From assembly GCA_030685235.1 (NCBI GenBank), contig MU839079.1, positions 310,001 to 374,000 of the forward strand: a stretch of DNA of 64,000 nucleotides, read 5' to 3'. Origin of the DNA: Copromyces sp. CBS 386.78. Taxonomy: Eukaryota > Ascomycota > Sordariomycetes > Sordariales > Sordariaceae. This document shows positions 21,355 to 32,345 of the stretch, in pieces (the stretch's first letter is position 1; each line of letters starts with the position of its first letter). The notes under the pieces are model-generated. The model did no database searches, was not told where the DNA came from, and saw nothing but the letters and a program-made list of their open reading frames with translations. Both the position numbers and the translations under genes were made by a program.

Positions 21355-22256
21355 GGGAGGGAATTCGGATCCAATTGTGGGAGGAGGGGTAGTTCGGTTT
21401 GCTCACTCAGCTGGTCCTGCGGTTCCAAGTTGGATTCGAAGAGAAGAAGAGCAGAAGGGCAGAATGGCAGAAGGAGTGGGGGGTTGTCGCTTTGCAAGAG
21501 TCAGCAATGATATACAAGTAGGTAGCGGGGTGTGTGGGACACGAAGAGCGGTGGAAGGCTGAGGAAGCCGGCCAGATGGGTACCGTAGTAACGTGGAATG
21601 AAACAGAAAGGGGTTTTAGTTAGGTCTGAATGCAGATATGATGGGGACCTGGATGTGGAATGCCAATGGGGGCCCATTGTCTTGCTTGAATTAGGTTTTG
21701 CCGGCTGGCAACGTGAACGAATCCACAGCCCACCCTGCCCGTAGCTCTCGGAGCTGTTAAGGAGCTGATGAGGGGCTGCAAGGTGACACGGATGGGGAAA
21801 TAGTGGGAGCCGCTAGCGTAAATCACCCCGAGTCTCCACTTCTACGTCATGCCCAGCTTCTGTTTGCCGACGCACCCCAGCCCCAAAATTGTTAGTGCAT
21901 GTTAGCGCCCCCTAATGATCCACCGTTTGTCGCCGTTGCTCGGTCGACTCGCTCTCTTTCCCAAAATCAATTTACACGACAGACGCGTCTCATCGCCGGT
22001 AATTGCCTGTACTTCGGACAACAATAATCTTGGACCGCTGGGCCCATGATGACTTGTTGAAGCTGCGTGGTTCTTCTTTTGGCGCCTTTTTGGAATCCCG
22101 CATTTCTCGCACATTCCTACTCTCGTCCATCCTCAAGTCATCATCTTCCTTCATCCCGCTAGAGCATCATTGCTCGTGGTTCTTGGTTGCTTGGAGATTT
22201 GGACAAACAATTATTGGAAATCTTTTCTTTTCCTGTTTCCATTTTTGGTCTCCAAC
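21355..22256. other. Divergent intergenic region, AGM1 / MUS81
   Basis: About 900 bases holding both promoters. Nothing else recognised. An in-frame ATG for MUS81 at 22170 lies here but was not used. Confidence 0.4.
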
Positions 22257-24251
22257 ATGGCTGACGATACTTGTGCTAACCCTCTGTTTCTCGGCTGGAT
22301 CAAGGAGTGGTGGGATATCGAACGAGAACGCAACTCTAAAGGCGCCCCCACCTACAAGAGGGCATACAACTCACTCAAGTCATGTCCATTGATTTTTCAA
22401 CACCCTTCGGAACTCGATGTACTCAGCGGCATTGGCGCCAAAATCTGTCAAAGACTCACCGACAAGCTCAAACGACACTGCGAAGAAAATGGCCTCCCCA
22501 TGCCCAAACATCCCAAAGGGCGCAAGCGAAAAAGGGAGCTGGAAAACGCCCTCGCGGAAGTAGCTGTCGCGCAAAATGAACAGCCATCACCTCCCAAAAA
22601 AGCCAGGAATGCCAGACCGTATGTTCCAAAGCTGAACAGCGGCGCATATGCTCTGCTCATGGCACTTTCAGATCCAGGACCGTCGGGGTACATGGACAAG
22701 ACCGCCCTTATCGCCAAAGCCCAACCTTATTCCGAATACTCCTTCACGGTTCCTTCCATGGCCAACAAATCATACACGGCTTGGGATGCCATGAAGGCCC
22801 TCGACGACAAAGAACTTGTCCATATACGTGGTCGGCCAACCAAAAGGTACTCGCTGACGGATGAGGGCTGGCAAGTGGTCAAGCGGATGAAGGAAGCACG
22901 GGACCTCGTGGATGGAGTAGGTGGGAACGCAACTGCGTCTCGGACCGCCACCGCTAGCGGCAGCGGTACTTCGAATGTCAACCGTCATGATGAGAATATC
23001 AACCCTAATCGGCCAGACAGCGGAGTCAAGAGGGAAAGTCGATATACGCCTCTTCGGCCAGACAGCGGAGTCAAGAGGGAAAGTCGATATACGCCTCTTG
23101 ACTTGAAACCGTTCGGCTCGGCTACAGTAAGCCCGGAAAAGCCACCACAGCCGAAACCTCGCACGGCAACTTCAGAACCTATTGTCGTCCTCGATAGTGA
23201 CGAGGAAGACTTTAGGTACGATGAAGTAGAGGACCGGAAACCGATTATCCGAGAGACGACAAACCGCGAGTACATCGACCTAGTAGCAGACGGCGACGCC
23301 GTGCCCGCCGACGAGTCCAGCCTCCCCCACTTTACGCCCATCAGACTAGCGCCCGGCTCCTTCACAGTCGAGCTGGTCCTCGACACCCGCGAAGTGCAAG
23401 CCAAGAACAACCGGGACCACATCCAGGAAGAGCTCTGCAAGCTCGGCGTGCGGCCCATCATGCGCAGTCTCGAGCTCGGCGACGTCCTCTGGATCGCCAA
23501 GTGCAAGCAGCCGGGCTGGCTTAACAGGCTAGGCGCGGAAGGCGATGAGGTGGTGCTGGATTACATTGTGGAGCGCAAGCGTCTTGACGATCTTATCGGG
23601 AGCATCAAGGACGGGCGCTTCCGCGAGCAAAAGTACCGGCTGAAGCGGTCGGGCATGAAGAACGTCATCTACGTTATTGAGCACTTCACCCTCGATCAGG
23701 ACATCAGGAAAAAGTACCAGGAGGCGATGGACACGGCTATGGCGTCGATCCAGGTCGTCAACGGATATTTCCTCAAGAAAACGGACACGATCGCCGAGTC
23801 GATCAGATACCTGGCTGCGGTGACGGATATGCTCAAGAAGATATACGAAGCAAAACCGTTGTTCGTCATTCCGACCAAGGTCCTGACGGCCAAGAATTAC
23901 TTGCCGCTGATCAAGCATTTGCGAGAGAAGGAGCCGTCCAGGGGACACTATATCAGCTACCCGGCGTTTGCGTCGCTGGTGTCCAAGTCGGAGATGATGA
24001 CGCTGGGGGACGTGTTTCTCAAGATGCTGATGTGTATCAGGAGGCTGTCGGGGGAGAAGGCGATTGAGATCCGGAAGGTGTGGAAGACGCCGTATGAGCT
24101 GGTCAAGGCGTTTGAGGCTTGCGGGACGGATGAGAACGGGAAGAAGAAGCAGAGGGCTTTGGTGGCGAGTATGCTTTCGCATCTTGTTGATCGGAGGAGC
24201 GTTGATAAGGGGTTGAGTGAGAAGATTGCTGGGGTTTGGGGTTTCTTGTGA
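22257..24251 (+). CDS. mus81: Crossover junction endonuclease MUS81
   Basis: Catalytic subunit of the MUS81-EME1/MMS4 structure-specific nuclease that cuts branched recombination and replication intermediates. Single exon, 664 residues. The start at 22257 gives MADDTCANPLFLGWIKEWW, the conserved N-terminus. An upstream in-frame ATG at 22170 would add 29 hydrophobic residues without family support. The N-terminal helix-hairpin-helix (LSGIGAKICQRLTDKL) is followed by a winged-helix region (SGAYALLMAL...RYSLTDEGW) and a disordered linker. The XPF nuclease domain has LDTREVQAKNNRD, GDVLWIAKC and the catalytic VERKRLDDLIGSIKDGRF. The C-terminal tandem HhH ends IAGVWGFL. The linker contains a perfect 15-residue duplication (see 23010-23099). 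Confidence 0.95.
   Translation: MADDTCANPLFLGWIKEWWDIERERNSKGAPTYKRAYNSLKSCPLIFQHPSELDVLSGIGAKICQRLTDKLKRHCEENGLPMPKHPKGRKRKRELENALAEVAVAQNEQPSPPKKARNARPYVPKLNSGAYALLMALSDPGPSGYMDKTALIAKAQPYSEYSFTVPSMANKSYTAWDAMKALDDKELVHIRGRPTKRYSLTDEGWQVVKRMKEARDLVDGVGGNATASRTATASGSGTSNVNRHDENINPNRPDSGVKRESRYTPLRPDSGVKRESRYTPLDLKPFGSATVSPEKPPQPKPRTATSEPIVVLDSDEEDFRYDEVEDRKPIIRETTNREYIDLVADGDAVPADESSLPHFTPIRLAPGSFTVELVLDTREVQAKNNRDHIQEELCKLGVRPIMRSLELGDVLWIAKCKQPGWLNRLGAEGDEVVLDYIVERKRLDDLIGSIKDGRFREQKYRLKRSGMKNVIYVIEHFTLDQDIRKKYQEAMDTAMASIQVVNGYFLKKTDTIAESIRYLAAVTDMLKKIYEAKPLFVIPTKVLTAKNYLPLIKHLREKEPSRGHYISYPAFASLVSKSEMMTLGDVFLKMLMCIRRLSGEKAIEIRKVWKTPYELVKAFEACGTDENGKKKQRALVASMLSHLVDRRSVDKGLSEKIAGVWGFL
23010..23099 (+). 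repeat. Perfect 45-base tandem duplication within MUS81
   Basis: Two identical adjacent 45-base units, 23010-23054 and 23055-23099, each encoding RPDSGVKRESRYTPL in the disordered linker between the winged helix and nuclease domains. It keeps the frame. Complete identity implies a recent event or ongoing homogenisation. Confidence 0.95.
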
Positions 24252-24430
24252 TAGTTCGTTGTCAGGGATAGGAAGAGGCCAAGGAGCCCTCGTTGGAGTA
24301 GATGTCTTGTATATGACAAAGTCCTGTGGACACACACGAGCTTAGTACATGTCACGAATGGCATCATAGTCATCTCATCAGCCTTCCCTGAACTCGTTAA
24401 TTCACCTCATCCACATGCGCTCTCACCACC

Positions 24431-25335
24431 TCAAGAAGACGCCTGCTTCTTAACAATCCCCTCCACAATCTTCTCCAACAACCCCCTCCCCTTTCCCTCT
24501 GCCGCCCCCGAAACATCCGACCCCCCAAGCAACCCCTCCAAATACCCCGTCAAGCTCTTCTCCACATACTTGGCCGTCATATCCACCTCCACATTAACCG
24601 TCTCGCCCACCTTCTTCCCCGCAACCACGACCCGTTCCTGGGTATACGCAATAAGCATAACTTCCCACCATCCCTCATCGTCGTTCACGGCCGTAACAGT
24701 CAAACTCGTCCCGTCCAAAGCAATGAACCCCTTCCAAATCACATACTTCAACACCTCCCTGTTCTTGGGCCTGAACCTAAAGGTCAAGGCCTCGCCGTCG
24801 GGCGTGATCTTGATTATCTCGGCGACGGTGTCGACATGGCCCTGGACAAAGTGGCCGCCCATGCGGGTGTCGGCGCGCACGGCCCTTTCCAGGTTCACGC
24901 GCGACCCGGGACGCAAGGAGCCGAGGTTGGTGAGCCGGAGAGTTTCGGGAGCGATGCCGACTGTGAATTGAGCCGAGGGGGACAAGGTGAAGGAGGTGAC
25001 GGTTAGGCAGACGCCGTTTACGGCGATGGAGTCGCCTAGGTGGCAGTCTGATAGCAGGGAGGAAGAAGAGGGGAGAGTGATGGTTAGGGTTGTGCCGTTT
25101 TTGGAGGAGGGGTCGTTGGGGGTGTAGGTCGTCACCTCTGTTGAAGGGTTAGCGAGGATTCATCATGGAGATGGGGGCTGAGGAAGTGGGGAGAGGGGTG
25201 ATTGAAAGGAGAGCTTCAGGAAACTCCAAGAGCGGTTCCCGGAACTCTGGCGTTTCAATCCCTCGGCTCATGTCCCATTAAGACCCCGAGGGTGGGTGAC
25301 GGACCTCCAATTTCTTCGACTATGCCGGTGAACAT
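24431..25335 (-). CDS. rib5: Riboflavin synthase (alpha chain)
   Basis: Makes riboflavin from two molecules of 6,7-dimethyl-8-ribityllumazine, the last step of vitamin B2 synthesis. Two exons, 25305-25335 and 24431-25137, give 245 residues. The short first exon encodes the diagnostic start MFTGIVEEIG; the intron splits a Glu codon and translation resumes EVTTYTPND. Two lumazine-binding barrels are visible. The first has DSIAVNGVCLTVTSF and the second has GFIALDGTSLTVTAV, with GGHFVQGHVDT at their junction. A Lys/Gly-rich tail follows the second barrel. No FMN-sensing RNA structure was seen upstream. Confidence 0.94.
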
Positions 25336-26808
25336 GTTGGCGGTTATTTGAAGGGTATGTTGATTGATGAGCTTGGCTCTGAGTCGGGAGAGATCAAGTG
25401 AGGTGGAGTGATTGATGAGATGAGTCGGAGGTTGTGGTGATGAGTGGTGAGAACCGGGCTGGCGGGGTTGATGACAGATGATGTGACTACCTTAGTGACT
25501 ACGGACCCCCGCCCGCCGCGGATGGACCGGCCTCGGCACTGCTACCGGCTAATAGTGGGGCGCGCTGTGCCGGCTTATTGCAGCTTGGACCGGAGCCGAG
25601 GCCGGAGGGAGTGCCTGACGGAGACGGAGAAGCAGCACATTGTAGGCTTTTGCCTCTAGGCTTTCGATTTGTTATTCCTACAGTTCGTTTGGTATCAAAC
25701 GGGGTAATAGAATCAACGTGGTTTCAAACAATGGTCAAGGGTGTTCTTCTCTCTTTCGGTTCAAGGGTTAGGTACGTATGAGAGGATGTCCAGGGTTAAC
25801 TTAAGGTAGTCTAGAACTCCCCTGAAGACCCCGAAAAGAGCGCCGAGTTCCAGAGCATGTTTCCTCACCTCAACATCAACAACATCCATCGCATAGAGAG
25901 GTCACTTGTCAATTACACAAACGCCGGCCTTCCAAATATGGCTTCCATCTACGCCCCATTCCCATCTGAACAGCCACGCCGGTCGTGTCCCTCACCCAAT
26001 AAAACGCAAGGATGCCACCACCATTCCGAGATTGTGGCCGCGTAACCCCGTCCTGCCCGCTTTACCTTTTACCCCGATGAGCCCGCTGTATGTGTGCGGA
26101 CGGGGACGGGATGGAGACCGATCTCCATCCACCGCCCGCCGGCTTCGCTTCGCTTCTGTTTTATACGAGCTTTGAAACAGATCGGCCAGGGGAAAACCAG
26201 CGACTTGGGTTGCTTGAACCAAGCTCAACCAAGCTTTGGGGCCCCTGAACAAGGCCTGAAAGGGCTTTCGTCTTTGCCAATCTCTCCACAATAACACAAT
26301 GTGCGATCTGCATTTCCACACCAAACTTGAAGGTGACAAGTCATCCAACTCACCCTTCCAAGGTGAGGTGCGCGACATATTCCAATGATATATCAGAAAG
26401 TTCTAATGTCGTTCGTTCAATGTAACAGTCTTCTCTTTGTGGTCTGGATTTCATGATATTGGACGCGTCCCTTGTCGTTCGCCCGACAAGGGTCCTTGGT
26501 TGCAGGGCGACCAACCAGGGAATGATAACCCTTTCAGCTGCTGGTACATATTGAAGCAGCAGCCTGTCAGGTCAGACCCTCAGTTGGAGATCGTCAGGGT
26601 GTAAACTGCTTCCAAGTAGGTATGGAACTTGGACGTCACCTCTTGTCTGTGCGCGTGTGTTCTTTCTTCTTTCTATTCCTTTGCTTCTGAGCTCTTCTCA
26701 TCTTACTTTCACTTCCCTTCACCCAAAGCCCGGTTGTGAAACACTGTCCTCTCTTCACATTCGTTTCCTCCCCATCCATTACCGGGCACTACCAAACTAC
26801 CCGTCACC
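25336..26808. other. Divergent intergenic region with adjacent hairpins
   Basis: About 1.5 kb between the divergent riboflavin synthase and GT17 genes. At 26461-26520 a 10-base palindrome (GGACGCGTCC) is followed directly by a hairpin with a perfect 9-base stem and 6-base loop (26469-26492) and a second hairpin with one bulge (about 26494-26518). The last 150 bases are the CT-rich GT17 leader. No gene recognised. Confidence 0.45.
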
Positions 26809-28347
26809 ATGCTCCTCCAACCCGTCACCAACCCCGGCAAATGTGCCCGCTCCCTCGCCGTCCTCCTCAGCATATGGGCCTTCATCTACTTCCTCTCCCC
26901 CTTCAACCTCCGCCTCGACCACGACAAAACCAGTTACAACGACGAAGCGATCTGGGGCAGCTCTCTCAACCGGCACGATATCTGCCGCCCCTACGGCTGG
27001 AAGCCCTACCAACCCCGCCAACCCTCGGATCCTCCCCGCAAGCTCTACGACTTAGTTCTCTTCACCACAGAACTGGACCTCCTCCAAGTCCGTCTCAACA
27101 CCACCTGGGATACGGTCGACTACTATGTTCTTGTTGAGGGTGCCAAGACCTTCACGGGGCGGAATAAGCCTTTGTTGCTTAAACGTGCCCTTGAGGAAAC
27201 ACCCTCTAGGTTTGACGCCTATAAGGACAAGATTATTTATCATCAGGTTGAATACCCCGAAGAATTCCACCCCCCGACCGCGTCGAGAACATCCGGATCT
27301 GGATCGGGACCAGTCTCACCATGGGAAGAATTCCACCTAAACGCCATGTTCGATCAAGTCTTCCCTTCCCTCGAAGCCGAAACCAAAACCGAAACGCCCT
27401 CCTCCTCCTCCACCAACTCGGACCTCCACTCCAGCTATCCCCCCTCTTTAACCCACCCCTCCTCTCGGTCCTCCTCCCAAAACACCACTTCAAAATCCCC
27501 CCGCCGTCCCCATCAAAACGACATCCTCGTCCTCTCCCTCGCCTCCGAGATCCCCCGCCCGCGCACCCTCGGTCTGCTAAGGGAATGTTTCTTCCCCGAG
27601 CGCCTGACTCTCTCCTCAAAAATGCATTATTACTCGTTCCAATTCGTCCGTCGACCTTCTTGGTTTTCTCCCACGCAACGTTATGAACCTGGGTTCTGGG
27701 ACCAGAAGGGCATGGAAGGGAAAGAGAAGATGCGGGAGGTGGAGTGGTCGCATCCGCAGGCTACGGTTTATCGAGGAAAAAAGACGGTGCGGATGGCGGG
27801 TTTGAGGTACGGTCCTCGTTCTGGTTCTGGTGGTTCTGGTAAGGGATGCATGGGGAGGATGATGAGAATGGGTAGTGACTGGGTTGAGCGGTGGCTGGCA
27901 AAATGGCAAGGGAGCCAGACGCTACAAAACACCTCTTGGACATGCCAGTCTTGCTTCCCCACCCTCTCACAGTTTCTTGTCAAAAACGAGGAGGTATACG
28001 GGCCTAGCCATGGTCATCGCCTTGGTGCCGACTCTCTGAGTAACATGAACAGCGAGAAGGAGAAGATAGTCGGCTACGTAAGAGAGGGAAGAGATCTCTG
28101 GTCTGATATCCATGAGCAAGAGACGGGCGAGAAGTGGGTGTTTGAAGAGGTGGTTAATAACACTGACGTGCCGAGTTTCTTGCTGGCGCCGGAGGGGAAG
28201 GAGGGAGGAAGGTATGGTTACTTGATGGAGAGAGGAGGAAGGGATGGTGGGTTTAGGGACTATGAGGTGCCGAGGGTGGGGGTGGAAGATGCCGCAGAAG
28301 GTACAAAAGACGGAGGAGAGGAGAGGGTGATGAAGAAACAGGGATGA
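26809..28347 (+). CDS. Glycosyltransferase family 17 protein (MGAT3-like)
   Basis: Single-exon protein of 512 residues resembling beta-1,4-mannosyl-glycoprotein N-acetylglucosaminyltransferases (GT17). An N-terminal signal anchor (SLAVLLSIWAFIYFLSPF, about residues 15-32) predicts a type II Golgi or ER membrane protein. The luminal part has family motifs DICRPYGWKPY, YDLVLFTTELDLLQVRL, YYVLVEGAKTFTGRNKPL and MHYYSFQFVRR, and a conserved WTCQSCFPTL near the C-terminal third. A Ser/Thr/Pro-rich insertion at about residues 190-225 is not part of the family core. The C-terminus is Gly/Glu-rich and ends without a recognised motif. Substrate cannot be read from sequence; filamentous fungi have several GT17 genes of unknown acceptor. 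Confidence 0.85.
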   Translation: MLLQPVTNPGKCARSLAVLLSIWAFIYFLSPFNLRLDHDKTSYNDEAIWGSSLNRHDICRPYGWKPYQPRQPSDPPRKLYDLVLFTTELDLLQVRLNTTWDTVDYYVLVEGAKTFTGRNKPLLLKRALEETPSRFDAYKDKIIYHQVEYPEEFHPPTASRTSGSGSGPVSPWEEFHLNAMFDQVFPSLEAETKTETPSSSSTNSDLHSSYPPSLTHPSSRSSSQNTTSKSPRRPHQNDILVLSLASEIPRPRTLGLLRECFFPERLTLSSKMHYYSFQFVRRPSWFSPTQRYEPGFWDQKGMEGKEKMREVEWSHPQATVYRGKKTVRMAGLRYGPRSGSGGSGKGCMGRMMRMGSDWVERWLAKWQGSQTLQNTSWTCQSCFPTLSQFLVKNEEVYGPSHGHRLGADSLSNMNSEKEKIVGYVREGRDLWSDIHEQETGEKWVFEEVVNNTDVPSFLLAPEGKEGGRYGYLMERGGRDGGFRDYEVPRVGVEDAAEGTKDGGEERVMKKQG

Positions 28348-29623
28348 TTTTGAAGTTTCCCAGGTACGGGAAAGAGAAAGACAGAATAGGTGCTGGCATG
28401 AAGGATTTCATTGGGATGGTGTTTGCATAGATGGGCTTGGGAGGATGATATCGGGTACGGATTTCAGGTCTTCGGATTGGCGTTACGGTATGTGGTAGGG
28501 CTACATGCTGCTATTGGGGTTTCGTTTGTCGTTAGATCTCCATCAACTACATTGGTACTTGGTCTGCATTCTGCTGAAAGTGTAGATGATTTACCCACCC
28601 GTCACTCCCGCTCGTTAGGGCTAGAACCGCCTTTCTGCCCTTACCTTGTAGCCTTCGCGTGCAGGAACGACCAGGCACCTCAGTCTTAAGTACTGCTCGC
28701 TCTTCCCCATTGCTCTGCATTGCTCTCCATCGCTCCTTCCGGCTCTTACATAGGTAACCCCCCGACCGCTAGAGGGAGTATGGGGAAACTGCGACCCAAC
28801 CCAACGTAGCTGAGTCGCGACTTTCCGGGCAATTTCCGTAAAAGTCTACCGGCAAGGAGTCTAGTAGGGACAGAAATCAAGGCGCTTCCACTCTAAGCCT
28901 GACGGGTAGGTAACTTCAGTGACACACACAAGTCCCGCCGCCCAGAAGACGATTGATCGAACCTGGACGCGGGCTTTCATTCTCATTGACACAATTCAGT
29001 CACCGTCACTCATTCATTTGTCAAATGGTATGACTCCACTCGAGAGATACGTAAATGCTAGGTAGGTAGGTAGCAGCGAGAATTAGACAATATGTAGTAA
29101 GTATATAATTCAGCTAATTCCTTTGATGATGTCTATCCTGTTCATATCCTCGACGACGACGACGACGACAAGAATTAGAACCATCAATAGGTATCTTGTG
29201 GTGGAATCAACCCCTGCAATGTGTAGGTATTTACCCGTCCGCGCTCAGTTTCTTGTTCGATCCAGGTGGCTCAGACATCTCAAAACCTCCTCTACGTGGA
29301 AAGTGAAGGTGGGATTTGGCGTAATCTGAACATTGAGCAGGACTGCGTGCAATGGGGTATCGGCTTTGAGAAGTGAAAAGTTGGAATTAGGGGTTGTTGT
29401 TTGGTTCGTTTGGTACACAGGTCGTATCTTTGGGTATCGTCGGAGTCGGAGTTGGAGTGGGAGTCGTCGTCGTCGATTCTCTTGCTGCTCAGGGTACGTG
29501 CGGTCCTGATTTGTTTGCGTCTTATGCTCATTTCCATGTCCCCCTACTTATGTACTTCGTTTTTGTTTTTCTGATCAAATCGGTACAGCCCGTCCTGCAA
29601 TTCCTAGGTAGCCATTCCCAGAC
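28348..29623. other. Convergent intergenic region
   Basis: About 1.3 kb between the 3' ends of the GT17 and CFEM genes. Contains a TAGG microsatellite at about 29060 and a CGA run at 29151-29168. No supported gene or RNA. Confidence 0.45.
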
Positions 29624-30289
29624 TTAGAGAAGGGCAAGAGCAACAGCAATACCGGCACCAAGGCCAATCTGGGCAGAGCGGCCTGCACCAGCAGTGACGA
29701 CAGGAGGAACGGAACCAGTCGACGACGCGGCGGGTACCTCGGAAGCGGTGGGAATCCAGGTGCCGGAGTAGTTACCGTCGTCGGTGGGGTAGGCCGAGGC
29801 AATGCTGGATGGAATTGAGGTGACGATTGTTGTCGGAGGAATGACGGTTCCGATGACAGTGCCCGCTGGAGGCACGACAGTACCAGAGACAGTCTGAGGG
29901 GAGTTGGCGGGGAGAGCACACGCGCAGACTAGATATACGTTCGTTAGCACAATTGTGATATTATCAAGGGGTTGTTTCATATAAATCATTATGAACCCTC
30001 ATAAAAAGGTTCACTCACCCTCAGCAGCACCATCGATCACATTCTGGAACTCAGACGCCTCGCAAGAGTCGGCAACGCAGGACTCGATAGCAGCGAAGAA
30101 GGCTGCTTGCTTCTGGCATTGGCAAGCAAAGTCGAAGCCATCACAGCCGACTGAGGGGGCGTTGTCGATGAAGCATGTCTGGGCGCATGAAGGGATGACC
30201 TTGACAGCAACGGCGGTGCAGCCGGAGAGCTGGGCGTTCACTCGGGCGAGGAAGAGGGCCCCAGCAACAGGAATCGTCGGGAACTTCAT
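29624..30289 (-). CDS. CFEM-domain GPI-anchored protein
   Basis: Surface protein with the fungal CFEM eight-cysteine domain, known in some members to bind haem or to act in appressorium signalling. Two exons, 30019-30289 and 29624-29928, give 191 residues. A signal peptide (MKFPTIPVAGALFLARVNAQ) is followed by the CFEM domain, about residues 22-95. Its core is IPSCAQTCFIDNA, VGCDGFDFACQCQ and ESCVADSC, then an eighth cysteine just after the intron. The Asp in the GFDFACQC block, which coordinates haem iron in characterised CFEM proteins, is present. A Ser/Thr/Pro-rich stalk leads to GAGRSAQIG and a hydrophobic tail (LGAGIAVALALL), which is a GPI signal. Location is plasma membrane or cell wall. 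Confidence 0.93.
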
Positions 30290-30545
30290 GGTGAATAGTA
30301 GCGAGCGACTGTGGTCGAACCTGTGTGTGAAGTGGTGTGATCCGTTGAAGGGTTTGCTGAGGAAAAGGGTGAGTGAGTGAGAGAACAAGCTGAAGACGGG
30401 GAGAACCAGAGTAAAAGCTGGCTCCAGCTGGGTTCCAGAGGGCTGGGAAGGAAGTTCAAAATGAGCTTAGCTGAGCTTAGCCCCAGCAGTTTATGATAAT
30501 CTTATTATGCATCAAGGTAGGATAGAGCGAACTCTGCCCACCGCC

Positions 30546-30767
30546 ATGGGCAACGAAGAGCACCGGGGTGGAGAACCGGAAGTCTATCATGACCCAGAAC
30601 TGGTTAGGGTTGCGGAAAAGCTTGAGGAGGACCTTGCACGAGCAGGGTCTCTCAGCAAGGTCATCATCTCCCAGGCTGCCCATTTCGATGCACCTCCCGC
30701 GGCCGGAGCTAGATTTTTCACATGGGCGCCCCATATTTCGGTCTCCTTGCTGCTCTGGGAATGGTGA
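30546..30767 (+). CDS. Possible small protein (73 residues), low support
   Basis: An ATG at 30546 opens MGNEEHRGGEPEVYHDPELV, followed by an amphipathic stretch (RVAEKLEEDLARAG). The composition is more coding-like than the opposite strand. No family recognised and no splice extension found. It may be a fragment. Confidence 0.22.
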   Translation: MGNEEHRGGEPEVYHDPELVRVAEKLEEDLARAGSLSKVIISQAAHFDAPPAAGARFFTWAPHISVSLLLWEW

Positions 30768-31783
30768 GGGTGGGGGGTTCGCCGGGGAGAGAACCTTCTG
30801 GGGAGGAGAGGTGAAGATCCCGCCCTATGCCTGAGCAGGAAAGAGAGAGAGAACATTGCATTTGCAATGGTTGATGTTGAAGGATGATATCTCCAGGCGC
30901 TTCCTTGATGGCATCGTGTTCAGAGCCATTCAGCAAGCCACCACTGCACGACTTTGTTTCTTGACGCTTCCTCTCACAATCAACTGGAGAGTCGAGATCA
31001 CTCTTGGACCTCAGATCGACGAATGTCATACCCGATTCTGACTAGGTGATAGCCAAGAGATGGTGGGTAGCGCAACCACCCAATCTTCCCCCGCAGTTGC
31101 AGGTGGATCTCCAAACCTGTTCCTGAGGTTCCTGAGCTAAACACAGCAACGACGACGATACGCGATTGGTCAGTGGTCGCCTCGCCGAGGCAAAGGCCAG
31201 CTTGCGAGCGGTTTCTCTTTTGGCATATGATCTCGCGCCATCCCATTCTGTGACTCTGAGGCCAATTGTTGTTGGAATATGTTGACCTTTGCACCACCAA
31301 CATGTCTTGAAGCCGTTTTTGTTTGCAGACACTGGGCCGACTGGGGTGACTCAATGCAATGGCTAAGCAGCCTTGGCCAGGAAGCGGAGATATCGTCGAT
31401 GGACTCCACGGCTTGCGTGCGCGGACGGGGTGGCCCGGTCTTACCCCGGATTTTCCCCGCAAGAGAAGACCGGAGATTGAGTGGGGCCCTTGTCAAATAA
31501 AGAACATTACAGAGGACTGCTTTGCAACTGCGCATTTCAACTGGATGATTGAACCGCTTTGTAGCGCCATGTCACTCAAGCAATGCTGTTTGAGGTTTGA
31601 TTCGATTGACTTTTGACAGCCCGAGCTTGGAGGTTCCCCTCATCTGAGGAATCAGTCGACAAGGGAAGTCAGCTCCTCCCCGCACATGAAGCGCTGGTGA
31701 TGCTATGCTCTCCACTTACCCGAGCTTTTGATCATGGTTAGTGCCATCAGTCCCATTGCCTTTTGCAGTAGCTCGTCCAAGTT

Positions 31784-32212
31784 ATTTATAAGAGAAAGTC
31801 TTTTCGCACCGCCGCAAATGTCTTTTCGCACCGCTATCAAAAAAGGCTTTTAGAGGTAACTTAGCCAAACTAAGGCCGTAGCATATAAAAAGTGCATCGG
31901 AATTTTTATTTATTTTCCTTCTACAATATGATGTTTCCGGCGTATTTAGGCGCCCTCTATAGCCTTCAACATACAATAAAAGAAGAAAAAACTATTTATT
32001 TACTTTATATTTGGAATATTTGCATTGAGTCTTTCCTTTAAGTAGGTACGTCTACGGCAACTAGACTATAAAATAGAGTAGAAAATTACGAAAATTCTAA
32101 TTCTATTTTTATACTGACAACTTCTTTTTTAGCAAAATTATACCTAGTAGTATTTTGGACGGCGGTGTATAAAGACATTTGCGGCGGTGCGAAAAGACTT
32201 TCTCATTTATAA
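31784..32212. mobile_element. MITE with 34-base perfect terminal inverted repeats and 8-base target duplication
   Basis: Terminal inverted repeats at 31792-31825 and 32171-32204 are identical over 34 bases, beginning GAGAAAGTCTTTTCGCACC. Homology resumes for several bases after three mismatches. The element proper is 413 bases (31792-32204). Identical 8-base direct repeats ATTTATAA flank it at 31784-31791 and 32205-32212. An 8-base duplication is the hallmark of hAT transposases, but the terminal bases are not the usual CAG. The interior is very AT-rich and has no coding frame. It ends 142 bases before the pyroglutamyl peptidase start, so it may lie in that promoter. Confidence 0.88.
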
Positions 32213-32345
32213 TTCATCCATCGCCATCTTCACTCTTCCTGCAATAGCATCGCTGCATTTACATACTTTTACATTCTCCCAAACTCAACACCATAACCTG
32301 CCGTTCCCCACTTCCGCGACATAACCACCTTAACAAATAAAAACC

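Noticed and set aside
22170..22256. Upstream in-frame ATG of MUS81
   Set aside because: It would add a hydrophobic 29-residue segment absent from the family; the internal ATG gives the conserved start.
28920..28990. B-box-like sequence on the minus strand (GGTTCGATCAATC)
   Set aside because: No matching A box or cloverleaf could be drawn, so no tRNA was called.
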